Shown piece by piece: positions 1 to 10,900 of a stretch of 25,539 nt of DNA; position 1 is the first letter of the stretch; every line of letters begins with the position of its first letter. Position numbers and translations under genes: made by a program. This DNA comes from Spirogloea muscicola (taxonomy: Eukaryota; Streptophyta; Zygnematophyceae; Spirogloeales; Spirogloeaceae). The notes under the pieces are model-generated. The model was not told the origin of the DNA, ran no database searches, and saw only the letters and a program-made list of their open reading frames with translations. The stretch covers positions 691-26,229 of the forward strand of contig WELB01000188.1 in assembly GCA_009602725.1 (NCBI GenBank), given 5' to 3'.

Positions 1-50
1 GCCACCCCCCCCCCTGCTTCTCCCGCCAGTCCTCCGCCCCCGCCCTTAGG

Positions 51-3000
51 ATGACCGAGCTCGCCCGCGGTGGCTACTGGAAGCCGCAGTGGCCCCAACA
101 ACACCACTCCGCCCTCCGAGCGGCGCCCCCCTCCGGAGGCCCCCGCTGCAGCGCCGGCGCCAGCGCCCGCTGGCCGCCCCTCCTCGCTGAGCCCCTCAAG
201 CGTGGCTCGCGGGTGCCCTCGCTCTCCCGCCCTCCCTTTCTGCTTCTCGTGCTCCTCGTCCTCGCCCTGTCCGCCTGGAGCCACTACCGCCACTGGGCTC
301 CCGGCCTCCTCGCCCACTCAGAGGTGTGCAGACACTTTGCAACGCCAAACCCCCTGCGCCACCTCCCGCCCACTGGAAGCCCTTACTACAGCTCCACTGC
401 AGACAGACCTCGATGGCCTTGATAAGGAAACACCAAGCTTTGGACTGTTTGGCTGATCACAGCTTGTTCAACTCCTGATTGCCCGCTGGTAGCAGCTTCC
501 TGTCAAGCTTCCCAGACCCATCCCACTTGTCGTACTGCTGGTGCTGGCAGGGCGAGATCAGTGACGAGCTTGAATTACCGCTTGACACGAGCTCATTCAG
601 GCTGACCCTTCAGGTTCTGGCAAGGTGAGACACTTGCCATATCCGGCAGATTTCTCGAGCTGCATTTGGTTCTGCACTGCACGTAGAAGTGTGCACACTT
701 GTGATGCAAGCATATTGAGCCTGCTTGAGCGTTGCTTGACAAGGGCCTGAGAGTACATCATTCTCCTCCTCGCTTCCAGTGAAGGAGCACCATATCTCCG
801 GAAGCTACTCAGGAGTCTGAGTGTAGCTAACTATGAAACGGATAGGTGCGACCTGGAGATCTATGTCAGCCCAAGTGGGCGTGAAGTGGAGGTGCGGTTT
901 TGTACAGCGAGCTTTTGTTGTTCACTTTGAGAAGAAAGATTCCCTGGCTTTAGCACTGCAGCTCTCTCACCACAATGCTGTCATGCCTCTCTTAAGGCCC
1001 ACTGCAAAGACAACCCTCGTTCTGGACGTGTCCCGTCTATTGGCTGATTCTCTGATCTGGTGAGCAGAGGTACAAGTCTCGACAGGTTCTGGACCTTCTC
1101 AGGAATTTCACCTGGCTGCACGGAGACTTGAATATCAAGTATTGGCACCAATCTATGGCTGGCGAGCCCCTCTGGCTGGAAGATTGGTGGCCAGGACAGA
1201 GGGACTACGTCTTGCTTTTAGCTGATTCTTTTGTCCTATCTCCCCTTTATTATGTCTTTGTGAAGCAAGCTGTGCTGGCTTACCATTATAGCCGTACCAC
1301 CAAGACTCCAAGGGTGTATGGCATCTCCTTGGAGCAAGTAGGGCGGATGCAAGGTGTACGTCCTTCCTCTCCTCAGCAACCTCTCTTAGTCAGCTGCTTG
1401 CCTCACTTTACTGCTGATATCTTGGTCTACTCTTGTGCATTTGAAGGTGGAAGTGGCTATACAACTGCTATCCGACTTGAACGCAGGGATAACGTGAGTA
1501 CTGAAGACCAATACCGTCGAACGGCCTTTCTGATACCCCTGTGCTCCTGGGTTGGTCTGCAGACGAGTATGCAACGGGCAATGCAACCAGCTCCCTTTTC
1601 TTGCTGCAAAAGATAAGCCGGGGTGCTCAAGTGCTGTTTCCTGATACATGGCTTGACTTCAGGACGTGGTTTGAGTCTCAGCACTTCGACCTTGAGGTTG
1701 ACATGCTTGCAGACGAGGCACCTGTCTTCGCGTGCAAAGACAGGTGGCTATCTCGTTATGCTGAGTACCTTCACTCTCACGGCGCCTATAGCCTCTACCT
1801 TGACGAGCCTTCAAGGTGCCCCGGACAGGACCGTGCCGCTCCGATCAGCCTGGTTTCGTCTGTGTTTCCCACCAGTTACCATGTAGAGGCTGCTTGTGTT
1901 GAACCAAGCTGCTGCACTTTGACACTGCCATGCTTTGGTCAAACAGTGGCACCTAACTGACTATGACATGCTCTGACAGCCTGCATCCAAGCACTCTGCT
2001 AGTATCTGATGGGTGACTGAGGTATTTGCTAGTCCTGCAAGGGTAGTGGCCAGGAAAGGGCCTCCGGGTGATTCAAGGGTCCGGTCGATGAAAACGATGA
2101 AAGATGCTGTCAGGCTGGTCTGAGCACATGCAATTGTCTCACTGCAGGAAGATATTAAGCGTGGTTCAAGAACAGATCGATGAAGTAGACCCTGAAGAAG
2201 ATGTCAATCAAGCAACAAATATGCTGGTGCAACGAAGCAATCTCATTGGTGCACCGACTGAGAAATGGCCGGCTGTCAATGAGATGGCAACCTATGACTA
2301 CTGTTATCATAGGTGATGTGCATCATGTGAACTAAGAATAGCTCATTGAGTGCTGTCTGAGTTTACTTACAAGCTTGGGGATTGGCATGCACTTCGCCTC
2401 CTCTGCTGCCTAGGGATCAGGGCTGGGAAGAAAATGCCTGGATTGACCTTTGCCGATTGGGTGCAATTGTTGTCCTGATTTGAGCTGTTACAGTGAGAAT
2501 GTAGTCTTCACTGCAGTATTTAAACCGCATTGGAACAGCAGTGGCAGTGTAGCCTTTCACTTTTTGAGGTGCTTGTAAGGTTGAAGCATGCTCCCCTGTC
2601 TTTGAATCACTGATGACTGATTGTGCTTGCTCTCTCGGCAGGGTTGAAAGGGGACGTCTCGCCGTAACGGACTCAGACCTAGCAGAAATGCTAGCACACA
2701 TTCAAGTGAACAACACAGTGGTCTCCGTAACAGCAAATGCAGGCTTTGAGGTTTGCATCTGTCCCTCTGGCATGCTCTCTTCCTCATCCTTCAGTGGCCC
2801 TGGCTCTGCAATGCCTTAAATCATGCTCCTACCAATGTCCTGAGCTTCTTGGGACTGAAGCTCTCCAGCAGAGTTCCCCTGAAACTATATAAATTATCCG
2901 TACGACTAATCGTCGGTGTGGCCCGAAAATATGCACATCAAGGGCGCCCTGCGACCGTGTGTCGCATGCATGACCTCGCACCCTTGCTATTTCATGGCGA

Positions 3001-4775
3001 GGCAGTGGCAATCTAGTACTGGCCGCCTTTTGCGTTTGAGTGGTCAGTTAGGTTGCACTTTGTATCCGCTTGAGGGCCTACAGCTTGTCGAGCACTGTAT
3101 GTCAGCTCCAAGTGTCTTGTGTGACGGGCTTCTGAGTAGGGGATAGCTCTGCCACATATGGCTGTAGAATGTGACTTTGATCATTTTCAAACTTTTGCAG
3201 TCTGGTCTTTGCTGTCAAACTCATGATCCAATGTATGCTGCAGGATGTGCTTCAAAACTTCCTTTGTTATGCCCGTGGACTGCGAATTCGCAACTACTTC
3301 ATTATAGCCTTTGAGGACAAGCTTGCCAAGAAGTTGGCTGGGGAAGGCCACCCTGTCTTCTTTCCTAAGCATGTCCTGAGTCAAATTGACCAAACAGGAC
3401 TATCGTACGGGTAAATACTTCATCCCTGCCTTTCTTGGTTGATGTGCAATATCAGCTGGCTCAGCCGTTTTGCTGGCATGGAAAAAGCGGATCTCTGTGG
3501 AGTTTGATATGGCGCGCAGTGTCAATGTCTTGCTTGGCAGCACATATGAGTACTACCTGCTGGTGCTTGAGAGGACCAAAATCGTGGGGCAGATCCTGCA
3601 CAGAGGCTTCAATGTGCTCCTGGCGGACACAGACTCTGTCTGGCTTTCCAATCCCTTCCCGCACCTGTCTGATGCTTGGGTTGACGTCTTTGGGCAGGTG
3701 AGCACACAGGCCAAAGCATTGATGATTGATTGCCTTGCCTTGCCTTTGCTGAGGGTTTTAAAGGGCGTGCAGGGGCATTGGGCCATACTTTGATGATGCT
3801 CTCTGCTTACAGCAAGAAGTGATTTCTCGTGTCAGCACAGCTATCATTTTCATCGAAGGGCTGTCTTCATGCAAGAGATTGATGCGAGCACTGTTGACGT
3901 GAAAGGAACGGGGACTTTGGCCTTACGCTGGTGGCTCCTAGTACCCACTGCGGGGGACTGTCTCTCACAGTGCTTTTTGGTCGCTGGTGCTCAGGTGGAG
4001 CCTTCGGGCGACTTATGCGGGGGTTTTCTATACCTGCGCAATGGCAGAGCCGTGATTGAGCTATGGGACAGAGTGCAAGCACGGTATGAAGGACTGGTGA
4101 CCAGGATCACAGCGCAGATGAAGCTCATAGCGGACCCCGCGAAGAAGGCATCCTGGCTCATGGACCACAGGTGAGGCCTTTGCGCCTGGCCAGCAGAGGG
4201 TAGTGGCTGCAGTCACGTCCGAGCACATGGCAGCTTGCCATATTGCTGCTGAGTCCAAGACATGGTGCTGTGAGGCACGCTTGTGAGGTGCCCTTGGATG
4301 CATTGCCATTGACGTGCCAAGGTGCCATCCTTGAGTACCATGCTGCACCTGGCTGCGCGGCTTCTGATCAGTAGCAAATTGCGATCAGGGTAGTTGCAAG
4401 CAGCATACTTGAAGGCCATCTGGTGATCGTCGTGCCTGGCTGATGGGCAGGGACGAGCACGAACAGAAGTACTTGAATGAGGAGCTGCGGGGGTCGAACG
4501 GGACAGTGCGGTGGCGACGGCTGGATCGCAACTTGTTCCCATCGGGCCAGTTCTACTTTCTGGACCGGTCTGTGCAGGCCGCGGGCGTGATACCAGTTGT
4601 AATCCACAACAACTGGATCATCGGGAAGGAGGCCAAGGTGGCCAGGTTCAAGGAGTTCCACCTGTGGAAGATCCGGGATGCGGACATGGGCTGCCCGTGT
4701 GCACGATGCGGAGAGGAGGAGGAGGAGGAGGAGGGGGAGGAGGAGGGTGGGCGAGGCACTGGGAGGAGGAGGTAA
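51..4775 (+). CDS. Two-domain type II glycosyltransferase (GT-A domain fused to a GT77-like nucleotide-diphospho-sugar transferase)
   Basis: Eleven exons: 51-323, 551-624, 780-891, 1068-1353, 1563-1815, 2148-2312, 2642-2750, 3244-3410, 3456 or 3465-3697, 3995-4170, 4451-4775. The product is about 724 residues. Residues 61-76 (PPFLLLVLLVLALSAW) form one hydrophobic signal anchor after an Arg-rich N-terminus, typical of a Golgi type II enzyme. Domain 1 (about 105-335) has the GT-A opening FRLTLQVLASEGAPYLRKLL, an acidic strand LLLADSFVLSP where a DXD would lie, and the FPDTWLDFRTWF block. Domain 2 (about 405-700) matches the nucleotide-diphospho-sugar transferase family (Pfam PF03407, GT77): VVSVTANAGF, ILHRGFNVLLADTDSVWL with DTD at 3626-3634, GDLCGGFLYLR, and the C-terminal VIHNNWIIGKEAKVARF. 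GT77 plant members include arabinosyl- and xylosyltransferases of extensins and pectin; the substrate here is unknown. Exon phases agree at every junction except 8/9. The C-terminus is a poly-Glu run from a GAG microsatellite. Confidence 0.87.
4713..4765 (+). repeat. (GAG/GGA)n microsatellite coding a poly-Glu tail
   Basis: Purine-only triplet repeat inside the last exon of the double glycosyltransferase. It is read as Glu/Gly after the CPCARCG motif and lies beyond the conserved transferase domain, so its length is probably free to vary. A possible donor (GAG|GTAACG) at 4770-4777 overlaps the stop codon, so an alternative C-terminus by splicing cannot be excluded. Confidence 0.7.
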
Positions 4776-4929
4776 CGCAGGAGGACTATTTCCGTGTTTC
4801 TGAAAGCAACGAAGGCCGATTGGCCAAAGTACTGAAGGGGGGAGGGGAGGTCGCGACATTAAGCGGTGGGGACTGTCGGCCAGGGGCAGCAGCGCACCGA
4901 GAAGACGTCAAGAGATGTTGAGATGGAGG
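4776..4929. other. Gene-poor stretch after the glycosyltransferase stop codon
   Basis: Probably 3' UTR of the upstream gene. It is purine-rich and holds no recognisable coding sequence or TGTAA motif. Retroelement tail sequence starts just after it. Confidence 0.5.
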
Positions 4930-5525
4930 GGGGGTGCGCTGGGGACCGTCAGCGAGGAAGGAGGAGAGAGAGAAGGCGCGCGCGGTGTGCATGAAATTGA
5001 AAAGGGAGGGCATCTCTAGCCTTACAAAGGTCCTGGTAACGGGGTAATGAGTTGGCTAAGGGGGGCGCTAAGAAGAGAAGAAGCAAATATCCGGAGGGGG
5101 GCGGGCACCGTCAGAAAGAGGGAGCGTGACACCTCTTGCAAGGAAAGTGGCACTCCCAATGGGGGCAAGGGCTGTGAAAAGCCAGCCCGAAAAGAGGTGG
5201 CAAAGTTTGAAGGGGCCAAATGACGGAGGGTTCTAAAAAGCGCTAAGCAGCTACGAAAGGAAAGCGCGGCTCAATTGACTGGTGGCTGTGAGAGGCCAGC
5301 CCAAAGAAATGGACAAGGCTGAAGCCATCCGATAGCAAGGTACGAAGTGCCAAGTGCGTGACACCGCCGCCTCTTGCAGTGTAGTCCTTTTTCGAGAGAA
5401 GGGCTCGCCCATTGAGGATAGGGGCTGGAAAAAGCCAGCCCAGAAAAAATGAACAAAGGACGAGAAGGGGCCAGGGGAAGTACAAAGAACAACAAGCACA
5501 GACAAGAAACGAAGCAGCTAGCACT
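4930..5525 (-). mobile_element. LINE 3'-UTR remnant, minus orientation
   Basis: Read on the minus strand, this stretch aligns by eye with the 3' UTR of the plus-strand LINE at 7197-7943, in the same order. Shared landmarks are CCACCAGTCAATTGAGCCGCGC near 5262-5285 (compare 7250-7275) and CCCTCCGTCATTTGGCCCC near 5213-5232 (compare 7842-7861). Three GGCTGG-type hairpins lie at 5169-5188, 5284-5301 and 5422-5441. No coding part of the element remains. It faces the plus-strand LINE head to head, with the junction near 5525. Confidence 0.75.
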
Positions 5526-5526
5526 C

Positions 5527-7167
5527 AGTAACCCCTGCCTCACCCTCCTCGGCGTCCCCCTAGGCGCACCTGCCTTCGTGACGGAGCAGCTCAGGTGCGG
5601 CTGCAGGAACACCTCCGGCCAGCGGACCGTCTCCACACGCTGCACGACATGCAGCTTGCGTCTGCGATGCTGACTCGGTGCATTGCGCAGCGGCCACAAT
5701 ATTTGGCCCGCACCATCCCCCCCTCGTCGGCGGTGAAGGCAGCGTATGCAGCCTTTGACTCCGGCATCCTGGCGTCCGCGGCCACCCTGGTGCAGCACCC
5801 CGCGTTCCTCACCACACCAGCAGCGCTGCTGCAGGCCAGCCTGCCGATCAGCCGTGGCGGCTTGGGATGCCGCTCAGTTGCCCGCGGCTGCGAGGCGGCC
5901 TATATGGGTAGCTGGGCTCAGGTGGCAGCCCCAATGAGCCAGAGGTTCCTCGTGCACGGCCAGCGCGCCCTGGAGCGGGTGGCAGCTGAGGTGGAGATCG
6001 GTCAGCTGCCTTTTCAGGTTGCCCTCCGCTCTGCCCGCGACGGGCTCCTGGCGGTCCACCCCCGCATGTCCGAACAGGCTGTTCCATTCATCCACCTCGC
6101 CCACACCCCAGACCAGCGTGCCCAGGCACGCTTCTCGGCGCTGGTTGAACAAGCGGCCTCCGACCACGTGGTGGAGCTTCTCCCCCCGGCTGACCTGCGA
6201 GGGCGCGCCCGGCTGCTCTCAGCCTCCTCCCCTGGGGCGGCGGCGTGGCTATCAGCGCTTCCACTCCACGCGGCGCTCACTATGCCTGACGAGGCCTTCC
6301 GGACGGCGGTCCACCGGCTCTTGGGCCTCCTCCCCCCCTGCCTCGTGGGCGTCCCTCAATGCGAGTGCGGTGCCCGACACGATGATCCTGCGGAGCTGGC
6401 CGCCCACATGCTCCGCTCCACGGGGGGGAGCGGACCGCTTCCCACGACCTCCTGCGCGACGGTATACAGGGGGTATTTTCGGAGGCGGGCTTCAAGGTTG
6501 CGGTGGAGAACTCCTCAATCATGCCCATCCAGCTGGGCGCGGACGGCCAGCCCCATACGCAACGCGCCGACCTGGTCGCCATCCCTCCCGGCGGCGGTCC
6601 CCGCATCATCGCTGATGTGGTGACAACTGACTGCATCGACTCCGCCAACCCCACCAGATCGGCGTCGTTTGCAGGGCACGCGGTCGGCCAGGCAGCCCGG
6701 GGCAAGGAGCGAAAATTCGCTGATTACCCGGAGGGGGATGGATTCGCGGCCCTGGCGATGGACGTACACGGGGCTTTCGGCAGCCGCTGGCTGGATCTCA
6801 TTCAGCGGCTTGCCCGCCAGGCCATTGACCGGCGGCCGGGTCTGCCAGGGGCGATGCCCGGCTCCCACTCGCCGTCGACGTACACGGCGCCTTTGGCGCC
6901 AAATGGCTGGACCTCCTTCACCGCCTTGCGCGGCGAGCAGCGGCCCGCCGCGATGGGCAGCAGGGCGAGCAGGCTGGCTTCCATGTCGCCGGGTCCCTCG
7001 CCCAAGTTTATCGGATGCGCCTGGCCGTCTCTTTGCAGCGGTCCCTAGCTTTTGCGGTCCTTTTGCGCGCAGGCCGCGCTCTTGCGGCGGCCTCCGGCTT
7101 CCGTCAGGGCGACGTCTTTCCGCCTGCTAGCTACTCAGATTTGCATCTACTGACGAGAGGTTACTGA
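5527..7167 (+). pseudogene. Decayed LINE-type retrotransposon ORF: end of reverse transcriptase plus C-terminal region
   Basis: Starts in the last RT motif (TLLGVPLGAPAFVTEQL, 5533-5592), then shifts frame near 5591 into a long open frame (to about 6425). That frame has the helical post-RT segment HDMQLASAMLTRCIAQRP and a Cys/His cluster (CECG...H) at 6361-6410. A second shift occurs at a 7-G run (6422-6428). The next frame carries VAVENSSIMPIQ, RADLVAIPPGGG and ADVVTTD with a downstream GKERKF, which resembles a PD-(D/E)XK nuclease core and is frequent at the C-end of algal and plant LINE proteins. A third frame break lies near 6850, where a DVHGAFG...WLDL block recurs. The final frame ends with SYSDLHLLTRGY and TGA at 7165-7167. 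The catalytic RT core and any 5' endonuclease are absent. Non-functional. Confidence 0.8.
6741..6972 (+). repeat. Direct repeat of the LINE C-terminal DVHGAFG block (two diverged copies, offset 116 bp)
   Basis: The first copy reads DVHGAFGSRWLDLIQRLAR from 6761. The second reads DVHGAFGAKWLDLLHRLAR from 6877 in another frame. The copies differ at many codons but keep the protein pattern, so this looks like a junction of two different LINE copies rather than a recent duplication. Confidence 0.7.
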
Positions 7168-7312
7168 GAGTTCGCTTACTGCTGTCTCAGTCCTTAGCAC
7201 TCCGACTCCTTCAGACCTTGTCCATTCTTTTGGGCTGGCCTCTCCCAGCCACCAGTTAATCTGGCCGCGCTTGCTGCGGCTTCAACGCCGCCCGTTCGTT
7301 CGCACAAGTCTT
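7168..7312 (+). mobile_element. 3' UTR of the first LINE 3' end
   Basis: Follows the TGA at 7165. It contains GTCCATTCTTTTGGGCTGG and the hairpin 7233-7250 (GGCTGG/CCAGCC). It ends with TTAATCTGGCCGCGCTTGC at 7256-7274, a phrase repeated at 7797-7815. Confidence 0.65.
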
Positions 7313-7469
7313 CCGCATGCGCCTGGCCGTATCGCTTCAACGCTCCCTTGCCCGCGCCGTCCATACGCGCGCAGGCCGTGCTATGGCCGCCGCCTCTGGG
7401 TCTCGGCGGAGTGCCTCTTTCCCTGCAGCGAGCTACTCAGACCTGATGTTGCTCACTCGTGGGTACTGA
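7313..7469 (+). pseudogene. Second truncated LINE 3' end (last ~50 codons)
   Basis: A frame reading RMRLAVSLQRSLARAVHTRA, then GRAMAAASG and finally SYSDLMLLTRGY, with TGA at about 7468. It repeats the C-terminus of the preceding element and is closest to the minus-strand copy at 16527-16706. It is 5'-truncated, as expected for LINE insertions. Confidence 0.75.
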
Positions 7470-7990
7470 GCTTTCCTCTGCATCGTTTCTGTGTTCTGCA
7501 GTGTTTTGTAGTGTAGTCCTTTCTCCGGCTCCTCTTTCTTAGGCTTTGGACATTGTCCATTCTTTTTTGGGCTGGCTTTGCCAGCCCCTCTTTTCTATGG
7601 GCGCGCACTTCCCTGCTAAGCAGCCTCAGGTCAGAGAGACTGGGTTCCTGGAAGCGGGCCGGTTTCCGGCTCCTTTTTCTTTGGCTTTGGACATTGTCCA
7701 TTCTTTTTTGGGCTGGCTTTGCCAGCCGCTCTTCTCTATGGGCGCGCACTTCTCTCTTGCAAGGCTTCGTAAGCGCGCGCTGCTTAGCGCTAGCGCTTAA
7801 TCTGGCCGCGCTTGCTTTTCCTTTTTTTCCTTTTTAAGGCCCCTCCGTCATTTGGCCCCTTCGAACCTTTGTCAATTCTTTTCGTGCTGGCTTTTCGCGG
7901 CACTTGCCCCCATTGGGAGCGCCACTTCTCTTCGTAACCAGAGGGCGGGGAAATCGACTCCCCTGGCGACCCAGGATCAGAAGAAGTGAG
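7470..7990 (+). mobile_element. LINE 3' UTR with tandem hairpin modules
   Basis: Two near-identical modules of about 139 bp start near 7521 and 7660. Each has CCGGCTCCT, TTTGGACATTGTCCATTC and then a GGGCTGGC-TTT-GCCAGCC hairpin (7569-7587 and 7710-7727), followed by CTATGGGCGCGCACTTC. A third diverged module is at 7839-7943, with hairpin 7884-7903. The right edge of the element is not defined; the next gene's likely ATG is at 7993. Confidence 0.75.
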
Positions 7991-7992
7991 CG

Positions 7993-10900
7993 ATGTCAAA
8001 GGAAGGCCAGCCCGGTAGGAATGGGCAAGAAGGGGACACCGGCGCTGGCTGGCTGAGGCCCGCGCGCCTCTGGTGGCGGAGCCGGAAAGGGGCGGAGGGG
8101 GGGGGCCTGGCCAGCCCCTGGCCGGGCACTGCTGCCCGTTGCCGGGCCCGACCCCCCCCCTCCCCCCCGTCGATGTCCCTCAAGCTCCCCGCTTTCCCCC
8201 CCCGCCTGCCTGCCTGCCTCCTGCCCCATCCCTGGAGCTGATCCTCGAATGTGTCCCCCGCAGGGCGTGGCTGGCAGCCGCACTGCTGCTGCTCTGCGGC
8301 TTCGCGTCGCAACAGGCGAGGCGCCAGGTGAGCCAGCAGCCAGCCAGCACACCCGCCAGCCAGCAAGCCGGGCAGGCTCTCCTGGCATCACGACTCTGCA
8401 CCTGCTCACAGCGGGACCATGCCTATACTGCCAGCCGCTGAGCGCTCAGCCGCTCGCTGCTGGCGTTGTGCCGCAGGACGCCAGCGGCCACAGTGTGCTG
8501 GTGCAGGGGCGCTGGGTAAGGATAGGGAGGCACACCGGCGGCCACGTGGAGGTGGACGACGGCAGCAAGCCGTTTGTGCAGCAGGAGCGGGCAGGCGATG
8601 CCCAGGCCGCGAGCGAGCATGCCGCGCACACTCGCGCCAAGAGCTGGTGGGGCAGGCGGGAAGCCTCCCAGCCAGGGGCGCCCTGGCAAGCAAGTGCTGC
8701 TGGAGGAGGATGGTGGCCCTGGCGGAGCATTGCGAGCTGGAAGGGGGGAGGAGAGCAGGTGCCCACGGCAGCGCAAGCGCCGCCCGTGGTCGAGAAGGTC
8801 AAGACTCGGGCCCGCCGAAAGAGAGTGCTGCCTGACTTCATCAAGGCTGCCAACTCGTGGAAGTTTGCGGGCTCCCTGGTGGGCGGCCAACCAGACCAGG
8901 AGGATGAGGGCGAGGAGTATGGGGAGGACGAGGCTTCTGCCGCGTCCAAGAAGGAGGAGCCCGCATTTGTTGCCGTCGACCCGGCCAGCAAGGTGGCCAT
9001 CTGCCTAGCAGGAGGAGCTCGGGATTTGGAGCTCAGCGGTACCAGTCTCATGGAGCACCTGATTCCCGCTTATGCTGGAGCTCATGTCTTCATTCACACC
9101 CCCCTCGATCAGAACACACACAAGGTGAGAGCAAGTCGCTCCCATCGTCCACACTGGTGATCTAGCAACATGGTCTGCAATGTTTTACCTCCTCCCTACC
9201 CATTCAGATACCAGCTCGACTTGTTAGGGCCTTGCTTACCTGCACCATGCGCTGGGCGTAAGGCAAGGAGACAATGTGAGGCTATCTCAAACGCCTGTCC
9301 AAGACCGTGCAGCTCTGCCATGTGCAGGAGCTCTGTTGCCCACACGGTTGATATCTTTAAGCATGTGCTTTCTCACTAAATCTTGCTGTACTTCACATGC
9401 ATGGCTGGCCAGATATCAATGCTCAGAGGGGCCAACATAGCCGGTGTGCGAATATTTCTGCCAAGAGGAAACCTGAACAAGACAGTGAGCAAGGTGCTTG
9501 CCCATCATTGACCCAGTGCGCCAATGCTATTGAAGCCATCTGCACATGTAGCTGCTCTCAAGCTGTTGCATGGAAGGCTCTAAACCTATGTATGCTCTCC
9601 TCTTCTGCATGAAAGCTCCATGTTCTCATGCACTTGCTTTACTCAGCAGTGGTGTCCATGTTCTCTCCTGTAGTTTCTGCCAATCAGAGCGTCCAAGAGG
9701 TAGAAATTGTGCAGCCAAAATTCATGTGTCTTTCTTAGCCAGAGGTACTGTGGACCTTTTAACTGAAACAGGGGGTGCTGGAGGAGCTCATTGCGCCAGG
9801 TTCACCATCTGGGACGACCGGTAATCACAGATCTGCCCTTCTGCTTTGGCTTGTACATCCTCGTACATCACCTCGCCAGTATGCTGACACTGAGCAATCA
9901 CTTACAGTTCTGGGCGTGTTGGTCTGTCCCTCTTTCGGCTGCTACTCAGGCTTACTGATGTACTACCTTCTCGTGGAGGGCTGCTCGCTTCTCATCGACG
10001 ACTATGAGGAGAAGCATGGAGTCCAATTTGATTATGTGATATGGACTCGCCTTGACACGTTCTGGGAAGGACGACCACCTCCTCTGCAAGACCTGGACAG
10101 GTGCCTAGACTGAATTCTGCAAACTTATCTCTTTTAAATCTCTCTTGTCTGATATGCAGCTGAGGGAAGAGCATGATCTGTATTAATTTGACAATCTGAG
10201 TGCTGAGGGGGTCATTCAATTGATAATGGTGATGCTCCGCTTGCTCTGGTACCTGACACAAAGGTGATGACAGTGAAGTGGCGTGGCTTTGCCCTGCGAC
10301 AGTCGCTATTACTACTTGCCCAGTGGCAAAAGTGGCACCGACTTCGGAGGTGTCAACGATCGCCTGGGCATTGGGCCGCGCAAGTACAGTCAGTTGGCCA
10401 TGCGGCGTCACAGTGTTCTGCACGAAGTGCACATCCGCGGACGTCGCGGGTATGCTCCTGCACTGAGTATGACATGAAGGGAGGCCTCCCTTCATGTCAC
10501 TCACCGTGGAAGACATTTTGCAGATTCCTGGAGCCATTGGAGACCAGATGTGTACAACTTCCAGTCTGCTACTGAGCTTGTATAATCTGGCTGCAGGCTT
10601 GGGTCGGAAGGCATTTTCCAGGCACAACTGGAGCTTTCAAACGTCCCCGTAAAGCGTGCAGACTTTCCATTCTGCATCCCAAGCCACAGAAAGTTTGAGT
10701 ACCCCCCTGAATCTGCAGCAGTTGCTCCGATGGGCACGGCAGACGCATCGAATGGTGTGTACTGCCGTCCTTGTGAGCCAGCGCCAGAGCTCCCCGAGAC
10801 AGTGAAAGTCAAGTGGGACCTGGAGAGCTTCTGCGATGCACGTGGCGATTGGATGGAGGAGTGGGAAGAGAATTTTGACGAGGTCATCAGCTTACATCTT

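Noticed and set aside
3201-3243. Upstream acceptor at 3200 for exon 8 of the glycosyltransferase
   Set aside because: Its phase does not match exon 7, whereas the acceptor at 3243 does and gives the family sequence ANAGFEDVLQNF.
5595-6623. 342-codon plus frame as an intact host gene
   Set aside because: It is the middle of a LINE ORF. Homologous sequence continues in other frames on both sides.
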